A stretch of 64,000 bases of DNA, taken from contig NZ_MWSJ01000009.1 in assembly GCF_002237755.1 (NCBI RefSeq), positions 62,001 to 126,000 on the forward strand. Reading direction: 5' to 3'. The position numbers and the translations under genes are program-made. Origin of the DNA: Lysinibacillus sp. KCTC 33748. GTDB taxonomy: Bacteria; Bacillota; Bacilli; Bacillales_A; Planococcaceae. Of the stretch, positions 1 through 7,673 are shown in pieces (within the stretch, counting starts at the first letter, position 1; each line of letters starts with the position of its first letter). The notes below the pieces were generated by a model, which saw nothing but the letters and a program-made list of their open reading frames with translations, was not told the DNA's origin and ran no database searches.

Positions 1-425
1 GAACCATTGGACCAGCCGTGTCCATTGTTGGAACATTAGTAATCGGTCAAGCTGCTGTAGAAGCAGGAGTTGTATCAGCCGTAATGGTCATTATTGTAGC
101 CTTAACAGCCATTTGTAGCTTCTTGTTCCCTGCCTATGGCTTATCCAATACAGTTCGTGCTCTTCGTTTCCCATTAATGATTGTATCAGCAATCGTTGGA
201 TTATATGGTTTGATGTTTGGCCTGATGATCATCCTACTACATTTATGCAGCATACGAACTTTCGGTGTCCCATATTTAAGTCCATTCGGCCCATTAATTT
301 TAAAGGATCAAAAAGATGCACTTGTGTTGTTCCCGCGTAGAGCTTTATTGACTCGACCACGCTTAATTAGTAACAAAAACACTGTCCGAGGTCATAAATA
401 TTTTAATACGAAAAAAAGGAATTAA
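1..425 (+). CDS. Spore germination protein, GerA/KA family (A subunit), 3' part only
   Basis: The reading frame is open from the window edge (TIGPAVSIVGTLVIGQAAVE) to a stop at 423-425, so only the C-terminal end is present. The segment IVGTLVIGQAAVEAG followed by two membrane spans and the stretch SPFGPLILKDQKDALV is typical of the C-terminus of GerAA/GerBA/GerKA germinant receptor A subunits, which sit in the inner spore membrane. GTG at 18 is an internal codon, not the start. It is followed after 26 bp by the C subunit, then a small membrane protein and the B subunit, giving an A-C-x-B operon. The identity is sure from family pattern; which germinant it senses cannot be told. Confidence 0.9.
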   Translation, partial: TIGPAVSIVGTLVIGQAAVEAGVVSAVMVIIVALTAICSFLFPAYGLSNTVRALRFPLMIVSAIVGLYGLMFGLMIILLHLCSIRTFGVPYLSPFGPLILKDQKDALVLFPRRALLTRPRLISNKNTVRGHKYFNTKKRN

Positions 426-451
426 AAGAATGTGTAAACGAGGAATATACT

Positions 452-1651
452 ATGTCAAAATGTAAGGCACTATGTTTACTAATGATTCTTTCTATACTTT
501 TGAGTGGTTGCTGGAGTAAACGCGAACTCAATGAATTAGCAATTGTCGCGGCATTAGGAATAGATAAAGTAGATAATGAATTTGACATAACTGTTCAAGT
601 TGTAATTCCTGGTGAAATCTCTTCCAAACAGCCTACTTCAGGACGATCACCGGTTATTACCTATCATTCAAAAGGTGCAACAGTTTTTGAGGCCATAAGA
701 AAAATGACAACATTAACAGCTCGAAAACTTTATTTTTCTCATCTTCAAATAGTTGTGCTCGGCGATGAATTAGCTAGAGAAGGGATTGGCAAGCCGTTAG
801 ATTTAATTTCAAGAGATCATGAATTCCGAAATGATTTCGATGTCATCGTTGCTCATGACGCGACTGCCGAAGAAGTTTTAAATGTATTAACACCTATCGA
901 AAAAGTACCAGCTATTAAAATGCTAAATTCTCTTAGAACGTCGGAGAAAACATGGGGTACAACCCAATCCATTAAAATAGATGAATTAATCAATACTTTA
1001 AATACCAAAGAAACAAGCGTAGTCATGTCTGCCATTGAAATTCATGGAGATAAAAGTGTGGGAATGGAGCAAACGAATGTTAAAAAATCAAAGTCATCTG
1101 CGGTCTTGAAGTACGCGGGCTTAGCAGTTTTTAAAGAAGATAAATATATTGGGCTTTTAACGGAAGATGAGAGTAGAAGCCTAGGTTTTTTAAAGGACAA
1201 AATAGAAAGTACAATTGAAACTCTTGCTTGCCCTAAGGGAGGTACTCTATCAACTGAAATTACACACTCAAAGACAAAAATAAAAGGTAAATTTAAAAAT
1301 GGATCACCCAAAATCAATGTTGCTATAGATGTTAACCAAAATGTCGGAGAAGTTGAATGTGATATAGACCTTACAAAAGAAAAATCGCTTCAATACGTCA
1401 ATAAAAAAACGGCAGAACTTATTAAAAAACGAATCGAAAAAACAATCAGTACAGTTCAGCAAAGTTATCGGGTCGATATTTTTGGATTTGGTGAAGTACT
1501 GCATCGCACAAATCCGAAAGAGTGGAAAAAAATAAAAAAAGATTGGCTAACCATATTTCAAGAGCTACCAGTTAAAGTCGAAGTACATGTCAACACGCAA
1601 GGCTTAGGGACGATGGAAAACTCATTAGTGAATAAGTCGGAGGGAAAATAA
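452..1651 (+). CDS. Spore germination lipoprotein, Ger(x)C family (C subunit)
   Basis: A 399-aa protein that starts with a lipoprotein signal peptide (SILLSGCWSKREL; lipid-modified Cys20) and continues with NELAIVAALGIDK, the hallmark N-terminus of mature GerAC-type proteins. The length is normal for the family. It would be anchored on the outer face of the inner spore membrane as part of the germinant receptor together with the A and B subunits flanking it. The start ATG is preceded by GAGG with 8 nt spacing. It follows the A subunit by 26 bp and its stop lies 3 bp before the next start, so it is translated in the same operon. Confidence 0.93.
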   Translation: MSKCKALCLLMILSILLSGCWSKRELNELAIVAALGIDKVDNEFDITVQVVIPGEISSKQPTSGRSPVITYHSKGATVFEAIRKMTTLTARKLYFSHLQIVVLGDELAREGIGKPLDLISRDHEFRNDFDVIVAHDATAEEVLNVLTPIEKVPAIKMLNSLRTSEKTWGTTQSIKIDELINTLNTKETSVVMSAIEIHGDKSVGMEQTNVKKSKSSAVLKYAGLAVFKEDKYIGLLTEDESRSLGFLKDKIESTIETLACPKGGTLSTEITHSKTKIKGKFKNGSPKINVAIDVNQNVGEVECDIDLTKEKSLQYVNKKTAELIKKRIEKTISTVQQSYRVDIFGFGEVLHRTNPKEWKKIKKDWLTIFQELPVKVEVHVNTQGLGTMENSLVNKSEGK

Positions 1652-1654
1652 ACT

Positions 1655-1888
1655 ATGATGATGGCAATATTCATACTAATTATTTCTGCTGCTATAGCCT
1701 TTGCCTTTATTCCAACATTAAAAAAAAATAAAGAAACGAAAACGATCGTTATTTTTTCGATTTTTTTATTGCTTGGTGCCGCATTAAATATTGCGATCTT
1801 ATTAAAGGTCAAAATACCGAGCCCACTAGATTTGATTACTTATATTTTTTCACCTATTAAAGATTACATCGTCTCACTAACTAAGTAA
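1655..1888 (+). CDS. Small two-span membrane protein in germination operon
   Basis: A 77-aa protein starting with an N-terminal hydrophobic span (MMMAIFILIISAAIAFAFIP), a lysine/asparagine-rich turn, and a second span (IVIFSIFLLLGAALNIAILL) before a short tail. GGAGGG sits just before the ATG run. It lies 3 bp after the C subunit and 36 bp before the B subunit of the same operon. Small membrane proteins of this kind sit inside some Bacillales gerA-type operons; a role as accessory subunit of the receptor is inference from position only. Which of the ATG codons at 1655 and 1658 is used is not decided. Confidence 0.75.
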   Translation: MMMAIFILIISAAIAFAFIPTLKKNKETKTIVIFSIFLLLGAALNIAILLKVKIPSPLDLITYIFSPIKDYIVSLTK

Positions 1889-1924
1889 TAAGGCAATATT
1901 ATGTTAAGAAAAAAGGGGTAGTTC

Positions 1925-3766
1925 ATGATGGAAAAAGAAATCATTAGTTCAAGACAATTTATGATCATTACCCTTCTTTTTTCAATTGGTACAGCTATTT
2001 TAATTATCCCTGCAAGTGTTGCCAGTGAAGCAAAGCAAGATGCATGGATTGCAGCGATTATTGGTGTCGTTATAAGTTTGCCCATATTAAAGCTTTTCGT
2101 TGCTTTAGGAAATAAAACACCCACCCTTACATTTGTAGAAGCTAATGAAAAAATATTAGGTCGTTTTTTCGGAAAATTCACTGCAATCGGCTTTATACTT
2201 ATATCTTTACTTTCTGCCGGTGAATTATTATATTTCATTGGAATTTTCATGAAAACGGAAATAATGCCTGAAACACCTACGATGGCGTTTGCATTTCTGT
2301 TCAGTATTATAATCATTTATGCTGCATTTTTAGGAATTGAAGTTTTTGCCCGTTCTGCAGAGATACTATTTGCAATATTTACTTTAATTTTTATTTTCTT
2401 TGTCCTTTTTATTGCACCCTCCATCCAGATTGAAAATATACAGCCAATAATGGAAGCACCAAAAAAATCATTATTCTTTAGTATCATTCGATTTATAAGT
2501 CTTTTTTCATTCCCAATTGTCGTATTATTAATGATTTTCCCTTCCGCAGTTAACGTCCAGAAATCTGCGCAAAAAGGGTTTTACATTGGCACAATTTTGG
2601 GAGGAATTGTCTTAATTACGATCATCACACTATCGATCCTTGTCCTTGGCCCGGCAAATACTGCTTCACGGACATTCCCTAGCTATGCATTAGCCCAAAG
2701 AATTTCAATCGGGAACTTTTTACAACGTATGGAAGTAATTATGGCAGCCATGTGGATTATCACTATTTTTATTAGAACTTTTATGTATTTTTATGCTTCG
2801 GTTATCGGGATCGCACACTTATGTAAAATTAAAAATCATCGACCACTCATTTTTCCACTCGGCATGATTATCCTTGGACTTTCACAAATTGTTCATCCAA
2901 ATATTATTCATTCAGATATTTACAATAGAGATATATGGCCTATATTCGCATTCATTTTAATGATCTTATTGCCATTACTATTATTACTTGTCGCTAAGAT
3001 TCGTAAAATCAATGGTAATCAAGGAAATAATACGCAATGTAATAGCGGTACGCAAAATCAAAATGGAAATACTACACAAAGTAATAGTAGTAGCAATGGC
3101 GGGAATGCTTCTCAAAGTGCTAGTTGTAGTAATAACGATAGTTCTGCCCAAAGTGCAAGTAATAACAATACTTCTACTCAAAGTGATTGTAACGGTAATG
3201 GTGGGAATGCTTCTCAAAGTACAAGTAGTGACAGTGGTGGTAACGCTTCTCAAAGTGCGGGTAGTAGCAATAATGACAATTCTGCTCAAAATACAAGTAA
3301 TAGCAATAATTCTACTCAAAGCGATTGTAACGGCAATGGTGGTAATCCTTCTCAAAGTACAAGTAGTGACAGTGGCGGTAATGCTTCTCAAAGTGCTGAT
3401 AGTAGCAATAATGATAGTTCTGCCCAAAGTGCAAGTAATAACAATAATTCTACTCAAAGCGATTGTAACGGCAATGGTGGTAATCCTTCTCAAAGTACAA
3501 GTAGTAGCAATAATGACAATTCTGCTCAAAATGCAAGTAATAGCAATAATTCTACTCAAAGCGATTGTAACGGCAATGGTGGTAATCCTTCTCAAAGTAC
3601 AAGTAGTAGCAACAATGACAATTCTGCTCAAAATGCAAGTAATAGTACTGCCGAAAATACTACTCAAAGTAAAATTGAAAACGATACCGGCAATTCTACA
3701 CAAAATGATAGTGATACCGGAAATACACCAAACAGTGATAAGAATAAAAAATCGCCAGACAATTAA
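1925..3766 (+). CDS. Spore germination protein, GerB/endospore permease family, with long Asn/Ser-rich tail
   Basis: Residues 1 to about 357 are a typical B subunit of a germinant receptor: a multi-span protein of the amino acid permease superfamily starting with EKEIISSRQFMIITLLFSIG, which is about the normal full length of the family. The protein then continues for about 256 residues of low complexity made of Asn, Ser, Gln, Thr, Gly, Ala and Asp with hardly any charged or hydrophobic residues, built from repeats around SDCNGNGGNPSQSTSS. The stop is followed by lysine-rich KNKKSPDN*. AGGGG precedes the ATG pair at 1925/1928. Last gene of the operon. The permease part is sure; the tail has no function I know. 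Confidence 0.92.
   Translation: MMEKEIISSRQFMIITLLFSIGTAILIIPASVASEAKQDAWIAAIIGVVISLPILKLFVALGNKTPTLTFVEANEKILGRFFGKFTAIGFILISLLSAGELLYFIGIFMKTEIMPETPTMAFAFLFSIIIIYAAFLGIEVFARSAEILFAIFTLIFIFFVLFIAPSIQIENIQPIMEAPKKSLFFSIIRFISLFSFPIVVLLMIFPSAVNVQKSAQKGFYIGTILGGIVLITIITLSILVLGPANTASRTFPSYALAQRISIGNFLQRMEVIMAAMWIITIFIRTFMYFYASVIGIAHLCKIKNHRPLIFPLGMIILGLSQIVHPNIIHSDIYNRDIWPIFAFILMILLPLLLLLVAKIRKINGNQGNNTQCNSGTQNQNGNTTQSNSSSNGGNASQSASCSNNDSSAQSASNNNTSTQSDCNGNGGNASQSTSSDSGGNASQSAGSSNNDNSAQNTSNSNNSTQSDCNGNGGNPSQSTSSDSGGNASQSADSSNNDSSAQSASNNNNSTQSDCNGNGGNPSQSTSSSNNDNSAQNASNSNNSTQSDCNGNGGNPSQSTSSSNNDNSAQNASNSTAENTTQSKIENDTGNSTQNDSDTGNTPNSDKNKKSPDN
3019..3700 (+). repeat. In-frame tandem repeats coding the GerB tail
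   Basis: The 3' third of the B subunit gene consists of imperfect in-frame repeats. The clearest unit is 102 bp (34 codons, beginning SDCNGNGGNPSQSTSS and ending NASNSNNSTQ), seen twice in a row from about 3451 to 3654; longer variants with an inserted DSGGNASQSA block lie upstream. All unit lengths are multiples of three, so the frame is kept. The opposite strand is also open because of this codon bias; those frames are shadows. Confidence 0.85.
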
Positions 3767-3782
3767 CAGCAGTGTGGTTCAT

Positions 3783-3880
3783 TACCAAAAGTGAAGCGGC
3801 TCATCGGACGCCCCCCAGGAGGCTCTGTGCGAAAGCAAAGCGGCAGCTACAAAGTGACCAGCCGGAACGGAAATGAGAAA
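3783..3880. repeat. Dispersed intergenic repeat, copy 1 (inverted orientation)
   Basis: Read on the minus strand this segment has TTTCCGTTCCGGCTGG, then CTGCCGCTTTGCTTTCGC, then CCTCCTGGGGGGCGTCCGA. The same three blocks, in the same order and with few changes, occur at 47126-47310; the first block also occurs at 63366-63434. It is GC-richer than its surroundings and has no open frame. It follows the germination operon directly. Confidence 0.7.
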
Positions 3881-3883
3881 AGT

Positions 3884-3922
3884 AAAAAATGATGACCCAA
3901 AAATATCAAGGTCATCATTTTT
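3884..3922 (-). terminator. Terminator of metA
   Basis: AAAAATGATGACC and GGTCATCATTTTT form a 13-bp stem with a 12-nt loop, with U-runs in both directions. It lies 9 bp after the metA stop. Confidence 0.85.
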
Positions 3923-3930
3923 CTATGGCA

Positions 3931-4866
3931 TTAAATATGATATTCAATTTGATCAACAAAATCCCATTCGTATGGTGTTTCTTGATAAACATAGTAGTTC
4001 AACCAGTTCGAGAATAACAAATGTGTATGGGCACGCCACGTATTAATCGGTTCATTTGCTGGATCATCATTAGGGAAGTAATTCAAGGGCACATCAATAT
4101 CTAATCCTTTCGCAACATCGCGACTATATTCATCCGCTAAAGTTGTCGCATCATATTCAAGGTGACCAGTAATCATAATATTTTTATTGTCTTTAGATTG
4201 CACAATAAAAACACCAGCATCTTCTGAATAAGAGAGCAATCGTAAATCAGGGTGGTTGCGTACTTCATCAGTCGATACAGACGTATAACGCGAATGTGGT
4301 GCCGTAAACAAATCACTAAAGCCGCGTACTAAATCCACTGTTAAATCCGTAATGACATGAGAATATACACCTGAGCATTTAGCAGAAAGCCCAATTTTGC
4401 CAATACCGTAATGATGGTATAACGCTGCCTGTGCACCCCAACATATATGTAGAACCGATGTTACGTTCGTTTTGGACCATTCCATAATTTCTGAAATTTC
4501 CTGCCAGTAGTTCACTTCTTCAAACGGCATTTTTTCTACTGGTGCACCCGTAATAATCATGCCATCATAGCGACGATGACGAATTTGATCGAACGTCGTA
4601 TAAAATAATTGTAAATGTGATTTACTAACATTTTTCGATTCATGAGTAGCAGTATTCAAAAATGTAATATTCACTTGTAACGGGGTATTCCCTAATAAAC
4701 GTAGTAATTGCAGCTCTGTTTTTTCTTTTTCTGGCATTAAATTAAAGATTAAGATATTTAACGGACGAATTTGTTGAGTTTTCGCTCTATCCTCTTCCAT
4801 TATGAAGATTTTTTCCTCACGTAAATGTTCTCCAGCTGGTAAGTTTTTTGGAATATTAATTGGCAT
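3931..4866 (-). CDS. metA: Homoserine O-acetyltransferase (MetA/HTS family)
   Basis: Transfers an acyl group to homoserine in the first dedicated step of methionine synthesis. Start chosen at 4866 ([15 protein letters not shown]), the family start, with GAGAGGGG upstream; an in-frame ATG 60 bp further up lacks this support. From this start the protein has 311 residues and the catalytic Cys142 (HICWGAQ), His235 and Glu237 (GHLEY) fall at the classical numbers. Residue 111 is Glu (GAPVEKMPF), which in this family goes with acetyl-CoA rather than succinyl-CoA use, so the common name homoserine O-succinyltransferase is probably wrong here. Controlled by the SAM riboswitch in its leader. The prophage sits immediately upstream. 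Confidence 0.95.
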   Translation of the reverse strand: MPINIPKNLPAGEHLREEKIFIMEEDRAKTQQIRPLNILIFNLMPEKEKTELQLLRLLGNTPLQVNITFLNTATHESKNVSKSHLQLFYTTFDQIRHRRYDGMIITGAPVEKMPFEEVNYWQEISEIMEWSKTNVTSVLHICWGAQAALYHHYGIGKIGLSAKCSGVYSHVITDLTVDLVRGFSDLFTAPHSRYTSVSTDEVRNHPDLRLLSYSEDAGVFIVQSKDNKNIMITGHLEYDATTLADEYSRDVAKGLDIDVPLNYFPNDDPANEPINTWRAHTHLLFSNWLNYYVYQETPYEWDFVDQIEYHI

Positions 4867-4965
4867 CTTGCATTCCCCTCTCTTATAGTTCTCTCTGTTA
4901 AACCCATTATTGGCCTTAGTCTCCATACACAGGCCTTGCGTAAAGTCTTTTTTTCGATGAAATTA

Positions 4966-5129
4966 AAAAATCCCCCTCATTCCATTTGAGATAGAATGAG
5001 AAGGATGTTTTCCACGTTCACTCTTATCTCTCAAAGGACAAATCCTTCGCTGGAATTAGCACCTTTCTAACTTTTGTTAGAGGTTGCTGAAGCGTCATCG
5101 GGCCAAATCCCTCAACTTCTCTTGATAAG
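4966..5129 (-). promoter_or_regulatory. SAM-I (S-box) riboswitch with terminator, controlling metA
   Basis: Read on the minus strand, the aptamer runs from 5129 (CUUAUCAAGAGAAG, P1 5' strand and kink-turn region) through GAGGGAUUUGGCCCGAUGA, CAGCAACC, AGGUGCUAAUUCC, to the P1 3' strand GAGAGAUAAG at 5032-5023. All invariant S-box blocks are there. Downstream, CCTTCTCATTC pairs with GAATGAGGGGG followed by six T (5005-4966), the expression-platform terminator. High S-adenosylmethionine should end transcription before metA. The P1 5' strand lies inside the prophage attachment core. Confidence 0.95.
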
Positions 5130-5220
5130 ATTATTTAATTAAAAAGAATTGTAACATGAACATTTAAGAATATCAACAATACATAGAATATTTTGTTATT
5201 AACCATGCATGTCATTATGT
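5116..5220. repeat. attL, 105-bp prophage core repeat
   Basis: Identical over 105 bp to 38767-38871 in direct orientation, starting cttctcttgataag and ending gcatgtcattatgt. Flanking bases differ on both sides. Position at the outer ends of the phage genes, with an integrase next to the other copy, identifies the pair as attL and attR. Confidence 0.95.
5148..5176 (-). promoter_or_regulatory. metA promoter (sigma-A type), inside attL
   Basis: On the minus strand TTGATA (5176-5171), a 17-nt spacer, and TACAAT (5153-5148). Predicted start near 5141, about 12 nt before the riboswitch P1 stem. Everything upstream of 5220 is phage DNA, so the promoter is kept only because it is part of the 105-bp core. 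Confidence 0.8.
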
Positions 5221-5252
5221 TTGGGAGTAATATATTTGTTTTTTAGTTTATT

Positions 5253-5315
5253 CCACTTCTTATAAAATCTATGTAATTTTTATTATAACTCATACTTCTG
5301 ATAAAAAGAAGTGTA
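5253..5315. promoter_or_regulatory. Possible integrase arm-type sites near attL
   Basis: ccacttctta at 5253-5262 and aagaagtgta at 5306-5315 are inverted copies of one motif. The same aagaagtgta occurs at 38665-38674 beside attR, between int and the core. Paired copies on both phage arms are what arm-type integrase sites look like; the motif is short, so this is tentative. Confidence 0.35.
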
Positions 5316-5354
5316 TAGAATTTCAAATAAAAAAGACTGCTCCTTTGAGGCAAT

Positions 5355-5645
5355 TTACAGCTCTACTATTTCTACCACATCAAACGATTGAAGACGCTCA
5401 AGACCAAACAATTCATTATCATAGCTTTCAAAGTAAACACTTGCTACATTTTCGAATGACCATTCTATTTTCTTAAACGCTTCAAGATTGTCAAATAAGA
5501 TATCTAATAATAACCAACCCTTATCATATTCTTTATGGTTTATTCTATAAGTGTGAATGATATTGTTAGTATCCATAAAAACGATATTCTCAGCTTGCTC
5601 GAATTTTGTATTTTTTGTTCTCATTGCTAGTGCTACGTTTATCAT
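5355..5645 (-). CDS. Hypothetical phage protein, 96 aa
   Basis: Starts MINVALAMRTKNTKFEQAE with AGAGAGG at good spacing before the ATG. Mixed polar and aromatic composition with no signal peptide or membrane span; a small soluble fold is likely. It is the gene nearest attL and stands apart from the late operon, 1.0 kb beyond its terminator, so it may be a cargo gene expressed in the lysogen. I do not recognise the family. Confidence 0.6.
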   Translation of the reverse strand: MINVALAMRTKNTKFEQAENIVFMDTNNIIHTYRINHKEYDKGWLLLDILFDNLEAFKKIEWSFENVASVYFESYDNELFGLERLQSFDVVEIVEL

Positions 5646-5878
5646 ATTATTTAACCTCTCTACTTTTGTTTCAGGTATGTTATTTGCCTCAAACTTTTTT
5701 AAGCAAAGAAATTAGCCAAATAACTAATTCGTTGACTATTTTTAGCCTTTGATATAGAATGAAGACATAACTAAATAAGACTTTAAAAAGCCTGTGAAAT
5801 CTACACTTTACCCGTTCCCCAACGAAATAACGTGTTTTATAGGTTGTCTTTTCTATTGTCTTTTTGGTTAATAACTTT

Positions 5879-5959
5879 GCTTATGAACATAGTATATTAA
5901 TCTTAAAACTAAAAGTCAAACATTTTTTAGTTCAAAAGCTAACTCACTTGTTCATAAGC
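5879..5959. promoter_or_regulatory. Candidate operators of the XRE gene at 5977
   Basis: GCTTATGAAC at 5879-5888 is exactly inverted as GTTCATAAGC at 5950-5959, and GTTCAAAAGC at 5930-5939 is a one-mismatch copy. The group sits directly upstream of an XRE regulator, as expected for autoregulation. The rest of the 322-bp gap (5646-5967) shows no gene. Confidence 0.55.
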
Positions 5960-5976
5960 CCTCGAGGATGATTGAT

Positions 5977-6327
5977 ATGACTATGTTTGACAGATTAAAA
6001 AAATTATGTGAAGAACAAAAAATCTCTGTAGTTGAATTAGAAGAAAAGCTTGATTTTGGTAGAAATTCTCTATATGGATGGAAAAAGAAAATTCCTAACG
6101 GGGCTAATTTAGAAAAAGTAGCAGATTATTTCAATGTGTCTGTTGACTACCTACTAGGTCGCACAGACGTAAAAAGAAATTTCTATAGCATTGTAAGTGA
6201 AAATAACACTGACACAGATATACTTACAATTCAAAGAGCAGTAAATAAAATGACACCCGAAGAAAGAAAGAAAACCATTGCAATCTTGGGAACTGTCTTC
6301 GATGGCTTATTTGATAGCGAAGATTAG
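5977..6327 (+). CDS. XRE-family helix-turn-helix regulator (phage repressor-like)
   Basis: About 116 aa. The N-terminus MFDRLKKLCEEQKISVVELE, then LDFGRNSLYGWKKK and NLEKVADYFNVSVDYLLGRT, is a standard lambda-repressor-type HTH (residues 3 to 62), followed by a short helical tail that is too small for a peptidase domain, so it is not a LexA-like CI. ATG codons at 5968, 5977 and 5983 are possible; GAGG at 5964-5967 fits 5977 best. It lies alone on the plus strand near attL, far from int, so it may be a cargo regulator rather than the lysogeny switch; the gene at 34057 is the other candidate. Confidence 0.8.
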   Translation: MTMFDRLKKLCEEQKISVVELEEKLDFGRNSLYGWKKKIPNGANLEKVADYFNVSVDYLLGRTDVKRNFYSIVSENNTDTDILTIQRAVNKMTPEERKKTIAILGTVFDGLFDSED

Positions 6328-6353
6328 AACTATTCAATTAGCTAATAAAAACA

Positions 6354-6383
6354 TAAAAAAGACTACCCCCGAAGAGGTAGTCT
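6354..6383 (-). terminator. Terminator of the late phage operon
   Basis: GACTACC CCCGAAGA GGTAGTC hairpin (6361-6382) followed on the minus strand by TTTTTT. Just beyond the stop of the last late gene at 6392. Could also stop plus-strand transcripts weakly. Confidence 0.8.
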
Positions 6384-6391
6384 CAATTAAA

Positions 6392-6859
6392 TTATTTCTT
6401 CGGTTTTGGTTTTGGTTTGAATTTCTTCTTAGGCTCTTCTTTGATTTCTTCACTTGGGTTAGGATTGATTACTTTTGTAAGCTTATGCTTCTTATTATCA
6501 CTAACAAGTAAATAAGTATCACCGTCAATTGGTTTATCTGGATGACCTGCATGCTTCATAGCTAGTGGATTCAAATAGAGATAGAATGAGTCTACCTCCT
6601 TACCATCACGATACACCTTGCTCTCAAATGCATAAATTGTACTTAAAATGTCGTGATCCTTCTGATATTTTTCAGAGTACTCCTTGTCGTATGTTGTTTC
6701 ATAAACAACGTATCTATAAATATCGCCATACTCACTGATATGTTCATTATACTTTTCAAATACACCATTTCTATCTGGTATTAGTACATCCGCCTTTGCA
6801 GAAGAGATTGTAAATAGTGATAAACCTAATACGAAAATCCCCGTTAATATTTTCTTCAT
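6392..6859 (-). CDS. Secreted hypothetical phage protein with Lys/Pro tail
   Basis: Start set at 6859 (MKKILTGIFVLGLSLF) with AAGGATG upstream. 155 aa: a clear Sec signal peptide with likely cleavage after SSAKA, a soluble middle with many Tyr and Asp, and a basic tail FKPKPKPKK. It is the last gene of the late operon, where phages often carry lysis or conversion genes. No amidase, lysozyme, CHAP or cell-wall-binding motif is visible, so I do not call it an endolysin. Family unknown. Confidence 0.65.
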   Translation of the reverse strand: MKKILTGIFVLGLSLFTISSAKADVLIPDRNGVFEKYNEHISEYGDIYRYVVYETTYDKEYSEKYQKDHDILSTIYAFESKVYRDGKEVDSFYLYLNPLAMKHAGHPDKPIDGDTYLLVSDNKKHKLTKVINPNPSEEIKEEPKKKFKPKPKPKK

Positions 6860-6987
6860 AATTAACCAACATCCTTTTCTGTATAATGATACCATCTTAC
6901 CATTACTATACTAATGCATAAAGATGTTATTTCAATTTTCATGTCAATTAAGGTTAATCAAGTTATTTCGATTCCTTTTGTCGTAAA

Positions 6988-7212
6988 TCATTGTCTATAA
7001 CTTTTTTCATCTTCTGGATACTTCCTAGTTTCATCATAGGAACTCCCTTTAGCAAAAAAGAAAATAACTACAGCCATGATAATTGACTGAATGAAATCTA
7101 CTTGCAATACGCCACTTAGAGATAAGACTACAAATAGCATAGACACACTTAAGGCGATAATATTGCGTATTTCTAATAGCTTTGCTAACTGTTCTACTAT
7201 CCTTCTTTTCAC
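6988..7212 (-). CDS. Holin
   Basis: Start is GTG at 7212 (VKRRIVEQLAKLLEIRN) because AAAGGAGGT lies 6 nt before it; an in-frame TTG at 7254 overlaps the previous gene and lacks such a site. 74 aa with two membrane spans (about residues 17 to 36 and 40 to 54) and a charged tail DETRKYPEDEKSYRQ, the shape of small class II phage holins. It forms the membrane lesion that ends infection. It follows a coiled-coil membrane protein in the late operon. The usual partner endolysin is not next to it. Confidence 0.75.
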   Translation of the reverse strand: MKRRIVEQLAKLLEIRNIIALSVSMLFVVLSLSGVLQVDFIQSIIMAVVIFFFAKGSSYDETRKYPEDEKSYRQ

Positions 7213-7234
7213 TACAGCACCTCCTTTTATCCAT

Positions 7235-7492
7235 TTATTTAACTTTTTCTTCAATTGTTTTTAGTCGTATATCATGCTTCTCAATCTCAACAGTGTGTTC
7301 AAATACTTTTTCTCGTATTTCTTTTTGGTCAAGCTTAACCTCTTCCAGATGCTCGTTTAGTCTATCGACGCTGTTGTTTAGATTTAACATAGTGCTATCG
7401 ACACCGTTCATAATCTTCCATATAGCAACCAGACCGCCCACAACAACTGAAATGATTGTTAAGACTGCTATAATAAATTCTAATACTCCCAT
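7235..7492 (-). CDS. Small membrane-anchored coiled-coil protein of the lysis region (XhlA-like in shape)
   Basis: Start at 7492 (MGVLEFIIAVLTIISVVVGG) preferred over the codon at 7522, which has no ribosome site; GGTGA is a modest one. 85 aa: one N-terminal membrane span followed by a heptad-rich coiled coil (LNEHLEEVKLDQKEIREKV). Similar small anchored coiled-coil proteins precede holins in Bacillus phages and help lysis. Stop overlaps the holin leader. The lysis role is inferred from position and shape. Confidence 0.6.
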   Translation of the reverse strand: MGVLEFIIAVLTIISVVVGGLVAIWKIMNGVDSTMLNLNNSVDRLNEHLEEVKLDQKEIREKVFEHTVEIEKHDIRLKTIEEKVK

Positions 7493-7544
7493 TTTTTCAC
7501 CATTAAAAAAACCGATACACATATAAGCACATCGGGTCAGTCCT

Positions 7545-7655
7545 TTATTTATTTGTTTGTTCTTCTTTTATTGGAAAAATACCAATAACAATGTGCTTGT
7601 TTACAACTAAATCACCGAAGCTCATTTGATTGTTTAATTGTAATAAGTATTTCAT
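7545..7655 (-). CDS. Small phage protein, 36 aa
   Basis: Short frame MKYLLQLNNQMSFGDLVVNK that ends PIKEEQTNK. AAAGGATGGAG lies 7 nt before the ATG, a strong site. It fills the gap between the Tal-like gene and the lysis genes, the place where XkdX-type tiny proteins occur in other Bacillales phages; the sequence itself is not XkdX. Function unknown. Confidence 0.5.
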   Translation of the reverse strand: MKYLLQLNNQMSFGDLVVNKHIVIGIFPIKEEQTNK

Positions 7656-7673
7656 TTTTATTTTCTCCATCCT

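Noticed and set aside
2984-3794. Long frames on both strands over the GerB tail
   Set aside because: They are shadows of the repeat-coded tail; composition is Ile/Thr/Val runs made by the same repeats.
6392-6859. Endolysin
   Set aside because: Signal peptide and late position fit, but no cell-wall hydrolase motif is seen.
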